This document shows, one piece after another, positions 36,431 to 44,407 of a stretch of 64,000 nt of DNA. Both the position numbers and the translations under genes were made by a program. The stretch is taken from NCBI GenBank assembly GCA_965203215.1, contig CBDBBY010000001.1:4588001-4652000 (forward strand), in the 5' to 3' direction. The notes below the pieces were generated by a model. That model did not search any database and had not been told where the DNA came from. It was given only the letters and a program-made list of their open reading frames with translations. The stretch's first letter is position 1. Each line of letters begins with the position of its first letter. The DNA comes from CBDBBY01 sp965203215. GTDB lineage: Bacteria; Pseudomonadota; Alphaproteobacteria; Rhodobacterales; Rhodobacteraceae.

Positions 36431-37330
36431 ATGCAACATTGGACAGAACTGCGAACTGCCCTCATGCTCGCCCGCCACGGAACCGTCAGTGCTGCGGCCG
36501 AGGCTCTGAGCGTACATCGTGCGACTGTCAATCGTCACATCGACACGCTGGAAACGGCTTTTCAGACAAAGCTTTTTCTACGTCATGCGCGCGGCTACAC
36601 GCTGACTGAAAGCGGTCGGGAAATGTTGGACGTCGTCAGTCGCGCTGATGAGATGTTCACTGATCTTGCCGGTCGCAGTCGCGGGCGGTCCGGGCAGTTG
36701 TCCGGCACCCTTGTAGTGACCGCGCTGTCCGGCGTGATGCCGCTTGTCGTGTCGGCCTTGCGGGAATTTCATTTGGCCCATCCGCAAATCGAGTTGGAAT
36801 TCGCAGCAAGCTCCGACCTCGCTCGACTTGAATACGGCGAGGCGCATGTCGCTTTTCGAGCCGGGCCAAAACCGGACACGCCCGACTACGTCGTCAAACT
36901 GTTTCGGCGCATTTGTTTCGGGCTGTTTGCGAGCCGAGACTACGTCAGCAGCTGTGGGCAGCCTGAACCAGGTGATTGGGCCGGGCACGCATTTGTTGGT
37001 TCAACGGATGAGGCCTCCCGTATGCCTTATGCTCGGTGGATGAAGACCAATCTTGGCACCGAAAATCTCGCATTAAAAACAGAAGATCAACACGTCATAA
37101 AAACCGCCGTCAAAGAGGGCATCGGTCTCGGGTTTCTGGCTGATCACGATGCGGCGGATGATCCAGATTTGATAGAGATTGTGCACCCCTCACAGGACTG
37201 GTCCGTCCCGATCTGGGTGGTTACCCACGTAGACCTTCATCGAACTGAAAAAGTGCAGCAATTTCTCAAGAAAATCCTGACTTCGACAATTTATTTTGCT
37301 AAACACTTGTTTTTTCGTGTTTGTGCCTAA
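36431..37330 (+). CDS. LysR-family transcriptional regulator, C-terminus altered by an IS
   Basis: A 299-residue LysR regulator with an N-terminal winged helix (LRTALMLARHGTVSAAAEALSVHRATVNRHIDTLE, GYTLTESGREML) and a C-terminal effector-binding domain. It probably controls the divergent cytochrome b561/flavin operon. An IS1634-type element is inserted at its 3' end. The second copy of the 84-bp duplication after the element shows that the original gene ended FLKKI-stop (282 residues). The present frame reads 17 extra residues out of the element. The protein is thus probably still functional. Confidence 0.88.
   Translation: MQHWTELRTALMLARHGTVSAAAEALSVHRATVNRHIDTLETAFQTKLFLRHARGYTLTESGREMLDVVSRADEMFTDLAGRSRGRSGQLSGTLVVTALSGVMPLVVSALREFHLAHPQIELEFAASSDLARLEYGEAHVAFRAGPKPDTPDYVVKLFRRICFGLFASRDYVSSCGQPEPGDWAGHAFVGSTDEASRMPYARWMKTNLGTENLALKTEDQHVIKTAVKEGIGLGFLADHDAADDPDLIEIVHPSQDWSVPIWVVTHVDLHRTEKVQQFLKKILTSTIYFAKHLFFRVCA
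37192..37275. repeat. 84-bp direct repeat, left copy (IS1634-type target duplication)
   Basis: Bases 37192-37275 are repeated exactly by eye at 39213-39296, directly flanking the terminal inverted repeats of the element. This is the target sequence, the 3' end of the LysR gene, duplicated on insertion. Confidence 0.95.
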
Positions 37331-39212
37331 ATTTTAGGCACTACATTCCGCTGGTTTCAAGCTGCTTTCGGCGGCCTCATTCGATCCAGTAGGGCGTGCG
37401 GGACATCGGCAGTCCCAGGGTCCGGCAGATGCGGTCCATGTCGGGCGTCGTTTTCGAAGGGAGCGCGTAGCGCCGTTTCGAACGCATGTCGCGCACGATC
37501 GAGCATTGCCGGGCGGCGAGGGCGGTCCGGATTCTTTCCGGCGACATCCTCTCCCCCTGCCGCAGCGCGATCCTGTACGCCAGATGGCGCACGCAGGCGA
37601 ACGCCATGTAGGCGATGGCGATGTGCGCCATCACCCGGTTTGGCTTCCAGTGGAACACCGGCCGCACCTTGAGATCGTGCTTGGTGATCCGGAAGCTCTC
37701 CTCGACCCTCCAGAGTTCGCGGTAGCGGTCGAACAGTTCGGAATGGCCCATGTCGGGCGCGTTCGTGACGACGCCTTTCAGCCCGTCCCAGCGGGCGGCC
37801 TCCTTGATCTTCGTCTCGTCCAACTCGAGCCGGGCCTTTCCCGTAAGCTTGACGAACCGCCCGAAGCCGCGTCCGGAGAGCGCCTGCGCGGGATTGGCGC
37901 TTCGGCCGAGCTTGCGGACCAGCTTGTCGACCGCCTTCCTCCGGTCGGCGGCGTCCTTTTTCGCCCGCTTCCGGCTCCATCCGACGACGATGCGGCGGCC
38001 CTTGTGCTCGAACTCCGCCGAACGCAAACCCTCGGAGCCGCCGACGGGATTGTAGGCGCCGAGGTCGAGAATCCGCTCCTTCAAGTCTTTCGGCAGCGAT
38101 TTCAGCCGGGCGCCGACAATGTACTGGAGATTCCGCTCCTCCATGTCCTTGAGGTTCGCCTCGCCGAACATGCCCCGGTCGGCGACGTGGATCGCGGTCT
38201 CGATGCCTTCGCGCTCCCGCATGTTCTCCAGCGACGGGATCAGGCTCTTTCCTTCATATTCCGATCCCGGGAACACCTCGTAGCCGATCGGCAGCCCGTC
38301 GGACGTCACCATGAGCGCAAGCAGGATCTGGGTCCGGCCATGGCGGCCGTTCTTGGAGAAGCCGAACTCGCGCAGCCCGTCCGCATCGACCGACTCGAAG
38401 TGCAGCGTCGTGCAGTCGAAGAACACGACGCTCGCCGGCTCCGGCAGAAGCCGCCGCGTCGCCCCGGCCGCGAGATCCTTCATGCGTTCGATCGCTTTCC
38501 CGTCCAGCCGGTCCATCATCCGGTAGATCCTCTGCACCGGGATCGAAACTCCGAGATCGCTTTCCAGCCGCCTTGCGGTGCCGAGCTTGCTTTCGGGATT
38601 GGCGATGCGCGCCGTCACGATGTGCCGCAGCGTCTCGCGCGCCGTGCGGTTCCTCTTGGTCGGCAGCAGCTCGTCGAAGCCCAATTGGCGGTAGACGGCT
38701 CCATAGGCTTCGTGGAAGCCGGTCACGACCCGATGCTCCTCGCGGGTCTCCTCGATGACGACCGGCGGACCCGCCTTCGCCTTCTCCCGCCGGGTCTCGA
38801 TCGCCAGATCGACGAGCTTCTCCTGCGGAAGCAGGGAGGGCTGCCGCTCGCACCGGAGTTCGACCTTGATGGTCTCGCCGAGCTCCATGAGCTTCTCCAG
38901 CTCGGCGTCGGTCTTGGCGACGCCGACGTGGCGGACGATGCGCTGGCTGACCTTCCGGCCCTCGCGCACGGATTCGACGAGCTGGACGGACTTCCTGGAG
39001 CTTCCCGGCCTGGTTTTGACGCGGAGGAACATGGGGCGATTCCTGATTCGCTGCTTTCCGAACCGCTAGCATGCTTTCCCGGATTACGCAATATTATTGT
39101 CCTTGAAGCACTACATTTTCCGCTGGAGCACGACGGAGCCGGAATCCCCTTGCGCGCAACGCCCCGAAAAGCCGAAACGGCGCTGAAATCGAGTCAAACT
39201 GTCGAAGTCAGG
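37276..39212 (-). mobile_element. Intact IS1634-type insertion sequence, 1937 bp
   Basis: The ends are inverted repeats (cctgacttcgaca at the left, tgtcgaagtcagg at the right, continuing to about 17 bp with one mismatch). A single transposase gene fills the element on the - strand. The element is flanked by a perfect 84-bp direct repeat. Long target duplications of variable size are known for IS1634 of Mycoplasma mycoides, so the structure fits recent transposition. Confidence 0.93.
37377..39032 (-). CDS. IS1634-family transposase
   Basis: The 551-residue DDE transposase of the IS1634 group starts MFLRVKTRPGSSRKSVQLVESVREG and shows VVFFDCTTLHFES (first catalytic Asp region), AIHVADRGMFGEANL, YIVGARLKSL and the final DRYRELWRVEESFRITKHDLKVRPVFHW, which holds the conserved Glu of the YxxxWxxEE-type signature. 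The frame is uninterrupted, so the enzyme is probably active. A degraded relative lies at 29.8 kb. Confidence 0.92.
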   Translation of the reverse strand: MFLRVKTRPGSSRKSVQLVESVREGRKVSQRIVRHVGVAKTDAELEKLMELGETIKVELRCERQPSLLPQEKLVDLAIETRREKAKAGPPVVIEETREEHRVVTGFHEAYGAVYRQLGFDELLPTKRNRTARETLRHIVTARIANPESKLGTARRLESDLGVSIPVQRIYRMMDRLDGKAIERMKDLAAGATRRLLPEPASVVFFDCTTLHFESVDADGLREFGFSKNGRHGRTQILLALMVTSDGLPIGYEVFPGSEYEGKSLIPSLENMREREGIETAIHVADRGMFGEANLKDMEERNLQYIVGARLKSLPKDLKERILDLGAYNPVGGSEGLRSAEFEHKGRRIVVGWSRKRAKKDAADRRKAVDKLVRKLGRSANPAQALSGRGFGRFVKLTGKARLELDETKIKEAARWDGLKGVVTNAPDMGHSELFDRYRELWRVEESFRITKHDLKVRPVFHWKPNRVMAHIAIAYMAFACVRHLAYRIALRQGERMSPERIRTALAARQCSIVRDMRSKRRYALPSKTTPDMDRICRTLGLPMSRTPYWIE

Positions 39213-39296
39213 ACAGGACTGGTCCGTCCCGATCTGGGTGGTTACCCACGTAGACCTTCATCGAACTGAAAAAGTGCAGCAATTTCTCAAGAAAAT
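39213..39296. repeat. 84-bp direct repeat, right copy
   Basis: The right-hand copy of the target duplication. It carries the original LysR gene end, and the native TGA follows at 39298-39300. Confidence 0.95.
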
Positions 39297-39462
39297 CTGA
39301 CAAATGAATTTCAAAGTGGGCCATGCGTTGGAAGAGAGAATACGTCCTTTATTTTTATGAAACCGAAAATCAAAAATGTTATTGGAGATGTTGTAAACTT
39401 TTGCGAAACTGCGTAGCGGAATTCAGAAAACCCGGGCAGTTCAATCCGTTTGTTTAGTTTGA

Positions 39463-40192
39463 TCAACCGCCATCGATTGTGTGGGTTTGCCCTGTAGTAA
39501 ATGCACTGTCGTCACTGCCCAGATACACAGCCAAAGCAGCGATTTTCTCGGCTTTCCCGATGCGCCCAATAGGTTGGCGTGCGATGAAATCTTTCATCGC
39601 TTGTTCGTAGTTTCCTGTCGCGCGAAGCCTGTCATGCAGGATCGGGCTCTCAACTGTTCCAAGACAAATAGCATTGCAGCGAATACCCTGAGTGACGAAA
39701 TCAGCGGCAACAGACTTGGTCATTCCAACGACAGCAGCCTTTGAGGCACAATATGCAAATCGATTGGGAACGCCTTTGATGGAAGACGACGCCGAAGCCA
39801 TGTTAATAATCGATCCACTACCATTTTCGATCATCGCAGGCAATGCCGATTTAATCGCGTTGAACATGGCTGCGACATTCAAATCGAAAGAAAAATTCCA
39901 ATTATTCATGTCGCATCCAAGATCGAGCCGACGGCTACAAATCCCGCGCAATTGAACAATACGTCGAGTGCGCCGACGTCGTTCAGAAGTTCGATCATCG
40001 CACTTCCATCCGTCACGTCCAAATACTTGGCGTCAACTCCGTCAACTGCACTCAGTTCAGCCAACGCAGCCTGACTGATGTCACACGCAATGACAGATGC
40101 ATCCTCGGCGACATACGCCTTAACGCTTGCTTTGCCGGTCCCCGCCACGCAGCGGTAATCAATGATCGCTTGCACTGCAGTCCGCCAGTCAT
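39463..40192 (-). pseudogene. Short-chain dehydrogenase/reductase, two frameshifts
   Basis: The gene begins at ATG 40192, overlapping the ABC-ATPase stop as ATGA. It reads MTGGLQCKRSLITAA, then shifts inside the Rossmann glycine loop to GTGKASVKAYVAEDASVIACD, and continues to GALDVLFNCAGFVAVGSILDAT. It shifts again near 39910 to WNFSFDLNVAAMFNAI, with catalytic Ser and YCASKAAV and the end GQTHTIDGG. Three frames are used, so the enzyme is inactive unless the sequence is in error. It was the last gene of the glycoside/sugar-acid operon and probably oxidised a sugar acid. Confidence 0.85.
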
Positions 40193-41289
40193 GAATTGGT
40201 CTCATCAAGTTTTGACGAAATATCTGAGACGCAGGCTCCGTCATTTGCGTCAAACAAGTATGTCAGGCCATCTAGGGGACCCAATCCAACTGTCTCACCC
40301 GCATTCGGGGCGACCTGACCAGAAATTCGTGCAACCAGAGCGTTTTCTAGCCCAACATCCACGTATACAAACGATTCGGAGCCGAGGCGCTCGACTAATT
40401 CTACTTGGCCTGTGATAGGCATGTCTCCCGTCAACCCGATCTCTGTGTGCTCGGGGCGAATGCCAATTTTGATCTTTGCTGGCAAAACACCTTGCGTCAG
40501 GTCCGTGGTCATAAATTGACCTCCCGGAACCAGGATGGCATCCCCGTGTCGACCCGTTTCTTCGAGGAAGTTCATCTTTGGTGAACCGATGAAGCCCGCT
40601 ACAAATTCATTGGTTGGAGAGTTGTACAATTCCAATGGTGTGCCGACTTGCTCAATCACGCCTGAATTAAACACCACGATCCGGTCAGCCATCGTCATTG
40701 CTTCGACTTGGTCGTGCGTCACGTAGATCATTGTCTTTCTGATGCGCTGATGCAGCGCAACAAGTTCCACACGCATATGTACTCGCAGCTCAGCATCAAG
40801 GTTGGACAGGGGCTCGTCAAAAAGGAAAATGCCAGGGTTGCGAACAATCGCGCGACCGATTGCGACACGTTGAGATTGTCCTCCGGATAGCTGCGACGGA
40901 CGGCGATCAAGCAACTCGTCAAGTTTGAGCGTCGCCGAGGCTTCAGCCACCAGTTTCTTAATCTCATCTTTGGGCAGTTTCGCCTGTTGAAGACCAAACG
41001 CGATATTGCCTGCAACGGTCATGTTTGGATAAAGCGCGTAGCTTTGGAATACCATTGCAACCTTGCGTTTGACTGGCACCCAATTGTTGGCGACTTCGCC
41101 GTTGATCAGTAATTCGCCGGACGTAATATCCTCAAGTCCAGCGATAAGCCGAAGCATTGTCGATTTTCCGCAACCCGAGGGGCCCACAAGAACGACCAAT
41201 TCACCTTCGTTGATCTTTAGGTTCACATCTTTGATAGCATGAAAGTCAGCAAAGCGCTTATTCAGCGATCTAAGTTCGAGTTCACTCAC
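40189..41289 (-). CDS. Sugar ABC transporter ATP-binding protein (MalK/UgpC type)
   Basis: The 366-residue ATPase shows Walker A VGPSGCGKST, Q-loop VFQSYALYPNMTV, signature LSGGQSQRVAIGRAI, Walker B IFLFDEPLSNLDAELR and the switch VTHDQVEAMTM. The C-terminal TOBE domain is typical of CUT1 carbohydrate importers. The start is GTG 41289, after AGGTAGGA; an ORF start further up lacks conservation. It serves the two permeases encoded immediately upstream. Confidence 0.93.
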   Translation of the reverse strand: MSELELRSLNKRFADFHAIKDVNLKINEGELVVLVGPSGCGKSTMLRLIAGLEDITSGELLINGEVANNWVPVKRKVAMVFQSYALYPNMTVAGNIAFGLQQAKLPKDEIKKLVAEASATLKLDELLDRRPSQLSGGQSQRVAIGRAIVRNPGIFLFDEPLSNLDAELRVHMRVELVALHQRIRKTMIYVTHDQVEAMTMADRIVVFNSGVIEQVGTPLELYNSPTNEFVAGFIGSPKMNFLEETGRHGDAILVPGGQFMTTDLTQGVLPAKIKIGIRPEHTEIGLTGDMPITGQVELVERLGSESFVYVDVGLENALVARISGQVAPNAGETVGLGPLDGLTYLFDANDGACVSDISSKLDETNS

Positions 41290-41312
41290 GTTTCCTACCT
41301 CAGATTTAAATC

Positions 41313-42203
41313 TTAACCCTTGATGCCCGTGCTCGCGATACTCTCGACGATGAAGCGTTGGGCGCACAAGAAAACTATTGTCAGTGGCAAAAGCGCCAGT
41401 GTTACGGCAGACATTAGGACTGAAAGCTCGACGCCCAATGTTACATTCGAAATTGCGACCATGCCGATTGGAAGTGTCATAACTTCCGGGCTTCGTGCAA
41501 AGACGAGTGGCAACAGGAAGTTGTTCCAGCTGGTCGTGAACACGATGATCGATAGAGCTGCGATAGGTGGCCCCATTTGCGGAAGCGAAATACGCCAGAA
41601 GATGGTCCAGTAGGATGCGCCGTCAATAAAGGCGGCTTCTTCGTATGCACGCGATTGGCTTTGCATAAACGAGCGCATCATCAGGATGGCCAACGGATTT
41701 GCCAAGCCGGGCAGAATGATCGCCCACAGTGTGTTGTGCAGGCCGGCCCAAGCGACGCCGAAGAACAAAGGAATAATCAGCATTGCAGGGGGGACCATCA
41801 GGCCAGCCAGTAGAATCACGAACAAGGTGTTCGATCCGGGCATACGCAGACGAGAGAATGAGTATGCCGCCATTGCAGAGGTGATAATCACGACAACGGT
41901 CGTCACGCTCGCAACAACAAAGCTGTTCCAATACATGCGCAGGAACGGCACGGGGCTGTTCAGCAGTTGCTGGTAGGATTCCAGATTGAACTCTTTCGGG
42001 AAGAAACTTGGAGGCAGCTGGTATGCCTCGGCGGCCGGCCGCATCGATGCTGCAAACATCCAAAGGAACGGCAGCAGCATGAAAACGGCGCCAATGATCA
42101 GAATGACCAGCAAGACAGTGTTTCGCCAGTGAATGGCTTGCATCGCGGACTGCAGACGCTCTGTCACGGAAGCATTCGGTGAAAGGGTCCGAACGTCGGA
42201 CAT
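41313..42203 (-). CDS. Sugar ABC transporter permease (MalG type)
   Basis: A 296-residue inner-membrane permease with about six helices and the EAA loop EEAAFIDGASYWTIFWRISLPQMGPPI that docks on the ATPase. The N-terminal segment TVLLVILIIGAVFMLLPFLWMFAASM is the first helix. ATG 42203 is preferred over 42254. It is two bases from the other permease gene. Confidence 0.92.
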   Translation of the reverse strand: MSDVRTLSPNASVTERLQSAMQAIHWRNTVLLVILIIGAVFMLLPFLWMFAASMRPAAEAYQLPPSFFPKEFNLESYQQLLNSPVPFLRMYWNSFVVASVTTVVVIITSAMAAYSFSRLRMPGSNTLFVILLAGLMVPPAMLIIPLFFGVAWAGLHNTLWAIILPGLANPLAILMMRSFMQSQSRAYEEAAFIDGASYWTIFWRISLPQMGPPIAALSIIVFTTSWNNFLLPLVFARSPEVMTLPIGMVAISNVTLGVELSVLMSAVTLALLPLTIVFLCAQRFIVESIASTGIKG

Positions 42204-42204
42204 T

Positions 42205-43092
42205 TTACTTCCTTGGCAAGAAGGTTTGTGCAATCGCGTACTGCGCTGCGACAACCATTGAGATTACGATCAGAAGAACCAGTGCCGCTACCGCGCCAGC
42301 ACCGCTGTCGCCAGCACTGAAGGCTTCCTCGAACATGTACATGACAACCGATCGTGTAGCGTCGCCCGGACCACCGTTGGTCATTATGCGGATCGAGTCG
42401 AACACTTGCAGACCGCCAATCGTGGCGAACGTCACAAGGAACAACAGCACAGGTGCGATGAATGGCACCTTAATGCGCCACATGATGGCCGATTCCGAAG
42501 CGCCGTCGATTTTGGCAGCTTCCAAGAGCGACCGCGGGATACCCTGCAGCGCTGCAAGGATAATGATGATGAAGAAACCGACGTTTTTCCAGACATCTAC
42601 TAGGATGATCGAATACATCGCAACGTTCTGATCCGACAGCCAACCGATCTTAGTGAAGCCCAGTTGCTGCACGTAATAATTAATAACACCCAAGTCCGTC
42701 GCGAACAGGAATTTCCAAATGAATGAAACAAAAGCCAGCGAGGTCAGGACCGGTAAGAAGTAGGCCAGCCGCAGCAGATACAGGATGAAGTTCGGGTATT
42801 TGCGATCCATCATGACCGCAAGGATCAGCCCGCCACCCACATTGCCGATGACAGCCATCGATATAAAGAAGAAGGTGTTCTTGAAGGTTGTCCAGAAGCG
42901 TGGATCGCCGAAAACCCATTCATAGTTCTTGAGACCCACAAAGGTGATGTCCAATGTCAGTCGATTGACTTGGAGAACGGACAACATAAGCGCTGCGACC
43001 AGAGGTAAGGCGATAAAGAGTGCGTAGAGCACATAGGCTGGGGCAAGAAACATATAGCCCGCGAGCGCTTCTCTTCTGGATAAGACCGACAC
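42205..43092 (-). CDS. Sugar ABC transporter permease (MalF type)
   Basis: The 295-residue permease has six likely helices, beginning ALAGYMFLAPAYVLYALFIALPLVAAL, and the EAA loop LLEAAKIDGASESAIMWRIKVPFIAP. With the MalG-type gene it forms the membrane channel of a CUT1 importer. An ISAs1-type element now separates it from the binding-protein gene, so its transcription may depend on read-through or a promoter in the element. Confidence 0.92.
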   Translation of the reverse strand: MSVLSRREALAGYMFLAPAYVLYALFIALPLVAALMLSVLQVNRLTLDITFVGLKNYEWVFGDPRFWTTFKNTFFFISMAVIGNVGGGLILAVMMDRKYPNFILYLLRLAYFLPVLTSLAFVSFIWKFLFATDLGVINYYVQQLGFTKIGWLSDQNVAMYSIILVDVWKNVGFFIIIILAALQGIPRSLLEAAKIDGASESAIMWRIKVPFIAPVLLFLVTFATIGGLQVFDSIRIMTNGGPGDATRSVVMYMFEEAFSAGDSGAGAVAALVLLIVISMVVAAQYAIAQTFLPRK

Positions 43093-43112
43093 GGTTGATG
43101 ACCTTCCTGTTC

Positions 43113-43121
43113 AGGGGTGCC
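43113..43121. repeat. 9-bp target duplication, left copy (aggggtgcc)
   Basis: The sequence aggggtgcc directly precedes the left inverted repeat and is repeated at 44365-44373 after the right one. This defines the ISAs1-type insertion exactly. Confidence 0.9.
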
Positions 43122-43135
43122 CAGAGCTTTCGCTC

Positions 43136-44266
43136 TTAAAATTTGCCGATTGCGTTGGCCAGCATGCCGAGCATGCATTTGTCGTTCATGGCGGCGATCT
43201 CCATCCGTCCCTTGAGCGAGTGCTTGTCGTCCATGAGGCGCACGATGTCCGGGCCGATGCGCCGGAGGGCGGAGAGGCATTCCGGACCATTCAGGGTTCG
43301 GGTCCGCATCCGGTCCGCATCCGGTCCTCGTCCGGTCCTCGTCCGTGACGACGTCCGGAACCCAGTGGAGGCTGTTCTCGATCGCCCAGTGGTTGCGGAC
43401 GAGCTCCAGAAGCCGCTCCGGCGGAATCTCCGCGCTCATGATGAAGTGGCGGACGGACCGCTCCTCCTTGCCCTTCCGCTCGCGGACCGCCTCGATCCTG
43501 CCGACGGCTCTGAGGCCGGGCCAATCATGCCGGTCCCTCAGCCAGCCGACATCGTGCGAGACCGTCGCGATGCGCGTCTCGACGCGCCCGTGGCCGCCGC
43601 CGACATGCCGGCAAGAAAGCATTTCCTTCCGCGCCTCGGGATCGGCGAACCAGCCCTGCACGTCCTCGTGCAGCGACTTCTGGTTGCGCTTGACCGGAAA
43701 GACGTAGTCGCCGCCCTTCTCCACGATCCGCGCCGACGCTTCGCGCCGGGTGTGCATAGCGTCGGCCGCCGTGCGCCTGAACAGATCCAGAATCTCCAGA
43801 AGGCCGGGGATCGCCGCGGTTTCGTTCGACTTCCCGTCGACCTCCGCCTGGCCGAGAACGAGGCCGGACCCGGGCTCGAACGCCTGCACCGGATGCAGCG
43901 CGGACCGCTTCGAGGCATCCAGGATTGCGCCCTGGAGCACCTTGCCGTCGATCGCCGCCTGATCGCTCGGAAGCGCCGCGAAAAGCGCGTTCGCGAACTT
44001 CGTCATGGCGACCTCCAGCTGCTCTGGATCGAGAGCGTCGGACAGGTCGGAGAACGCGTCGTGGCTCGGCGGGCCGCCCTTGAGCTCCATGATCCGCTCG
44101 GAAACTCCCATTTGTACCTCGCGTAGCGCGCGAACGAACTGCACGACGACCGGCCCGAGAGCGTCGCCAGAAGGGTGATCGCCAGTATGTCGGTCAAATC
44201 ATGCTTTGTTGCGTCGCTTTTGCGGGGATCCTCAACCTCTTGAAAAATAGAGCGGAATCCTTCCAT
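43136..44266 (-). pseudogene. ISAs1-family transposase, two frameshifts
   Basis: The N-terminus (MEGFRSIFQEVEDPRKSDAT, DILAITLLATLSG) ends near 44140. The main part (IMELKGGPPSHDAFSDLSDALDP, AAIDGKVLQGA, GGDYVFPVKRNQKSLHEDVQ, NHWAIENSLHWVPDVV) reads in another frame. The end (ECLSALRRIGPDIVRLMDDK, MLGMLANAIGKF) is in a third. The second shift lies at four tandem 11-bp units (43301-43344). ISAs1 proteins are DDE transposases of about 370 residues. Confidence 0.85.
43301..43344. repeat. Four tandem 11-bp units in the ISAs1 transposase gene
   Basis: Two copies of ggtccgcatcc are followed by two of ggtcctcgtcc. Because 11 is not a multiple of 3, unit gain or loss changes the frame, and the conserved reading frame is indeed lost here. 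Confidence 0.85.
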
Positions 44267-44364
44267 CTTTTGCCTCCGAATGCCGCTCTTCGTTGTTGTT
44301 TTGATTGAAGAGTGGCATCATGAGGCGGAAATGAAAAACAAAAATTTTAAGAGCGAAAGCTCTG

Positions 44365-44373
44365 AGGGGTGCC
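44365..44373. repeat. 9-bp target duplication, right copy
   Basis: The second copy of aggggtgcc, adjoining the right inverted repeat and overlapping the base of the intercistronic hairpin. Confidence 0.9.
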
Positions 44374-44396
44374 GACCCAAGATGTTTTGGGTCGGC
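44371..44396 (-). promoter_or_regulatory. Intercistronic hairpin after the binding-protein gene
   Basis: A perfect 9-bp stem (gccgaccca / tgggtcggc) with an 8-base loop begins 12 bases after the binding-protein stop. On the - strand it has no U tract. Such structures often protect the abundant binding-protein mRNA and reduce expression of the downstream permeases. The IS is inserted at its base. Confidence 0.6.
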
Positions 44397-44407
44397 TTTT
44401 GGCTATA

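Larger units (their letters stand above)
43122..44364 (-). mobile_element. ISAs1-family insertion sequence, 1243 bp, transposase frameshifted
   Basis: The 23-bp terminal inverted repeats (cagagctttcgctcttaaaa at the left, its complement at the right) are perfect by eye and are bounded by a 9-bp direct repeat. The element sits between the binding-protein gene and the permease genes of the sugar transporter. The intact ends and duplication point to a recent insertion, although its transposase is broken. Confidence 0.92.

Noticed and set aside
37506..39269. A 587-codon + strand frame
   Set aside because: It is antisense to the IS1634-type transposase, whose own frame is conserved and complete.
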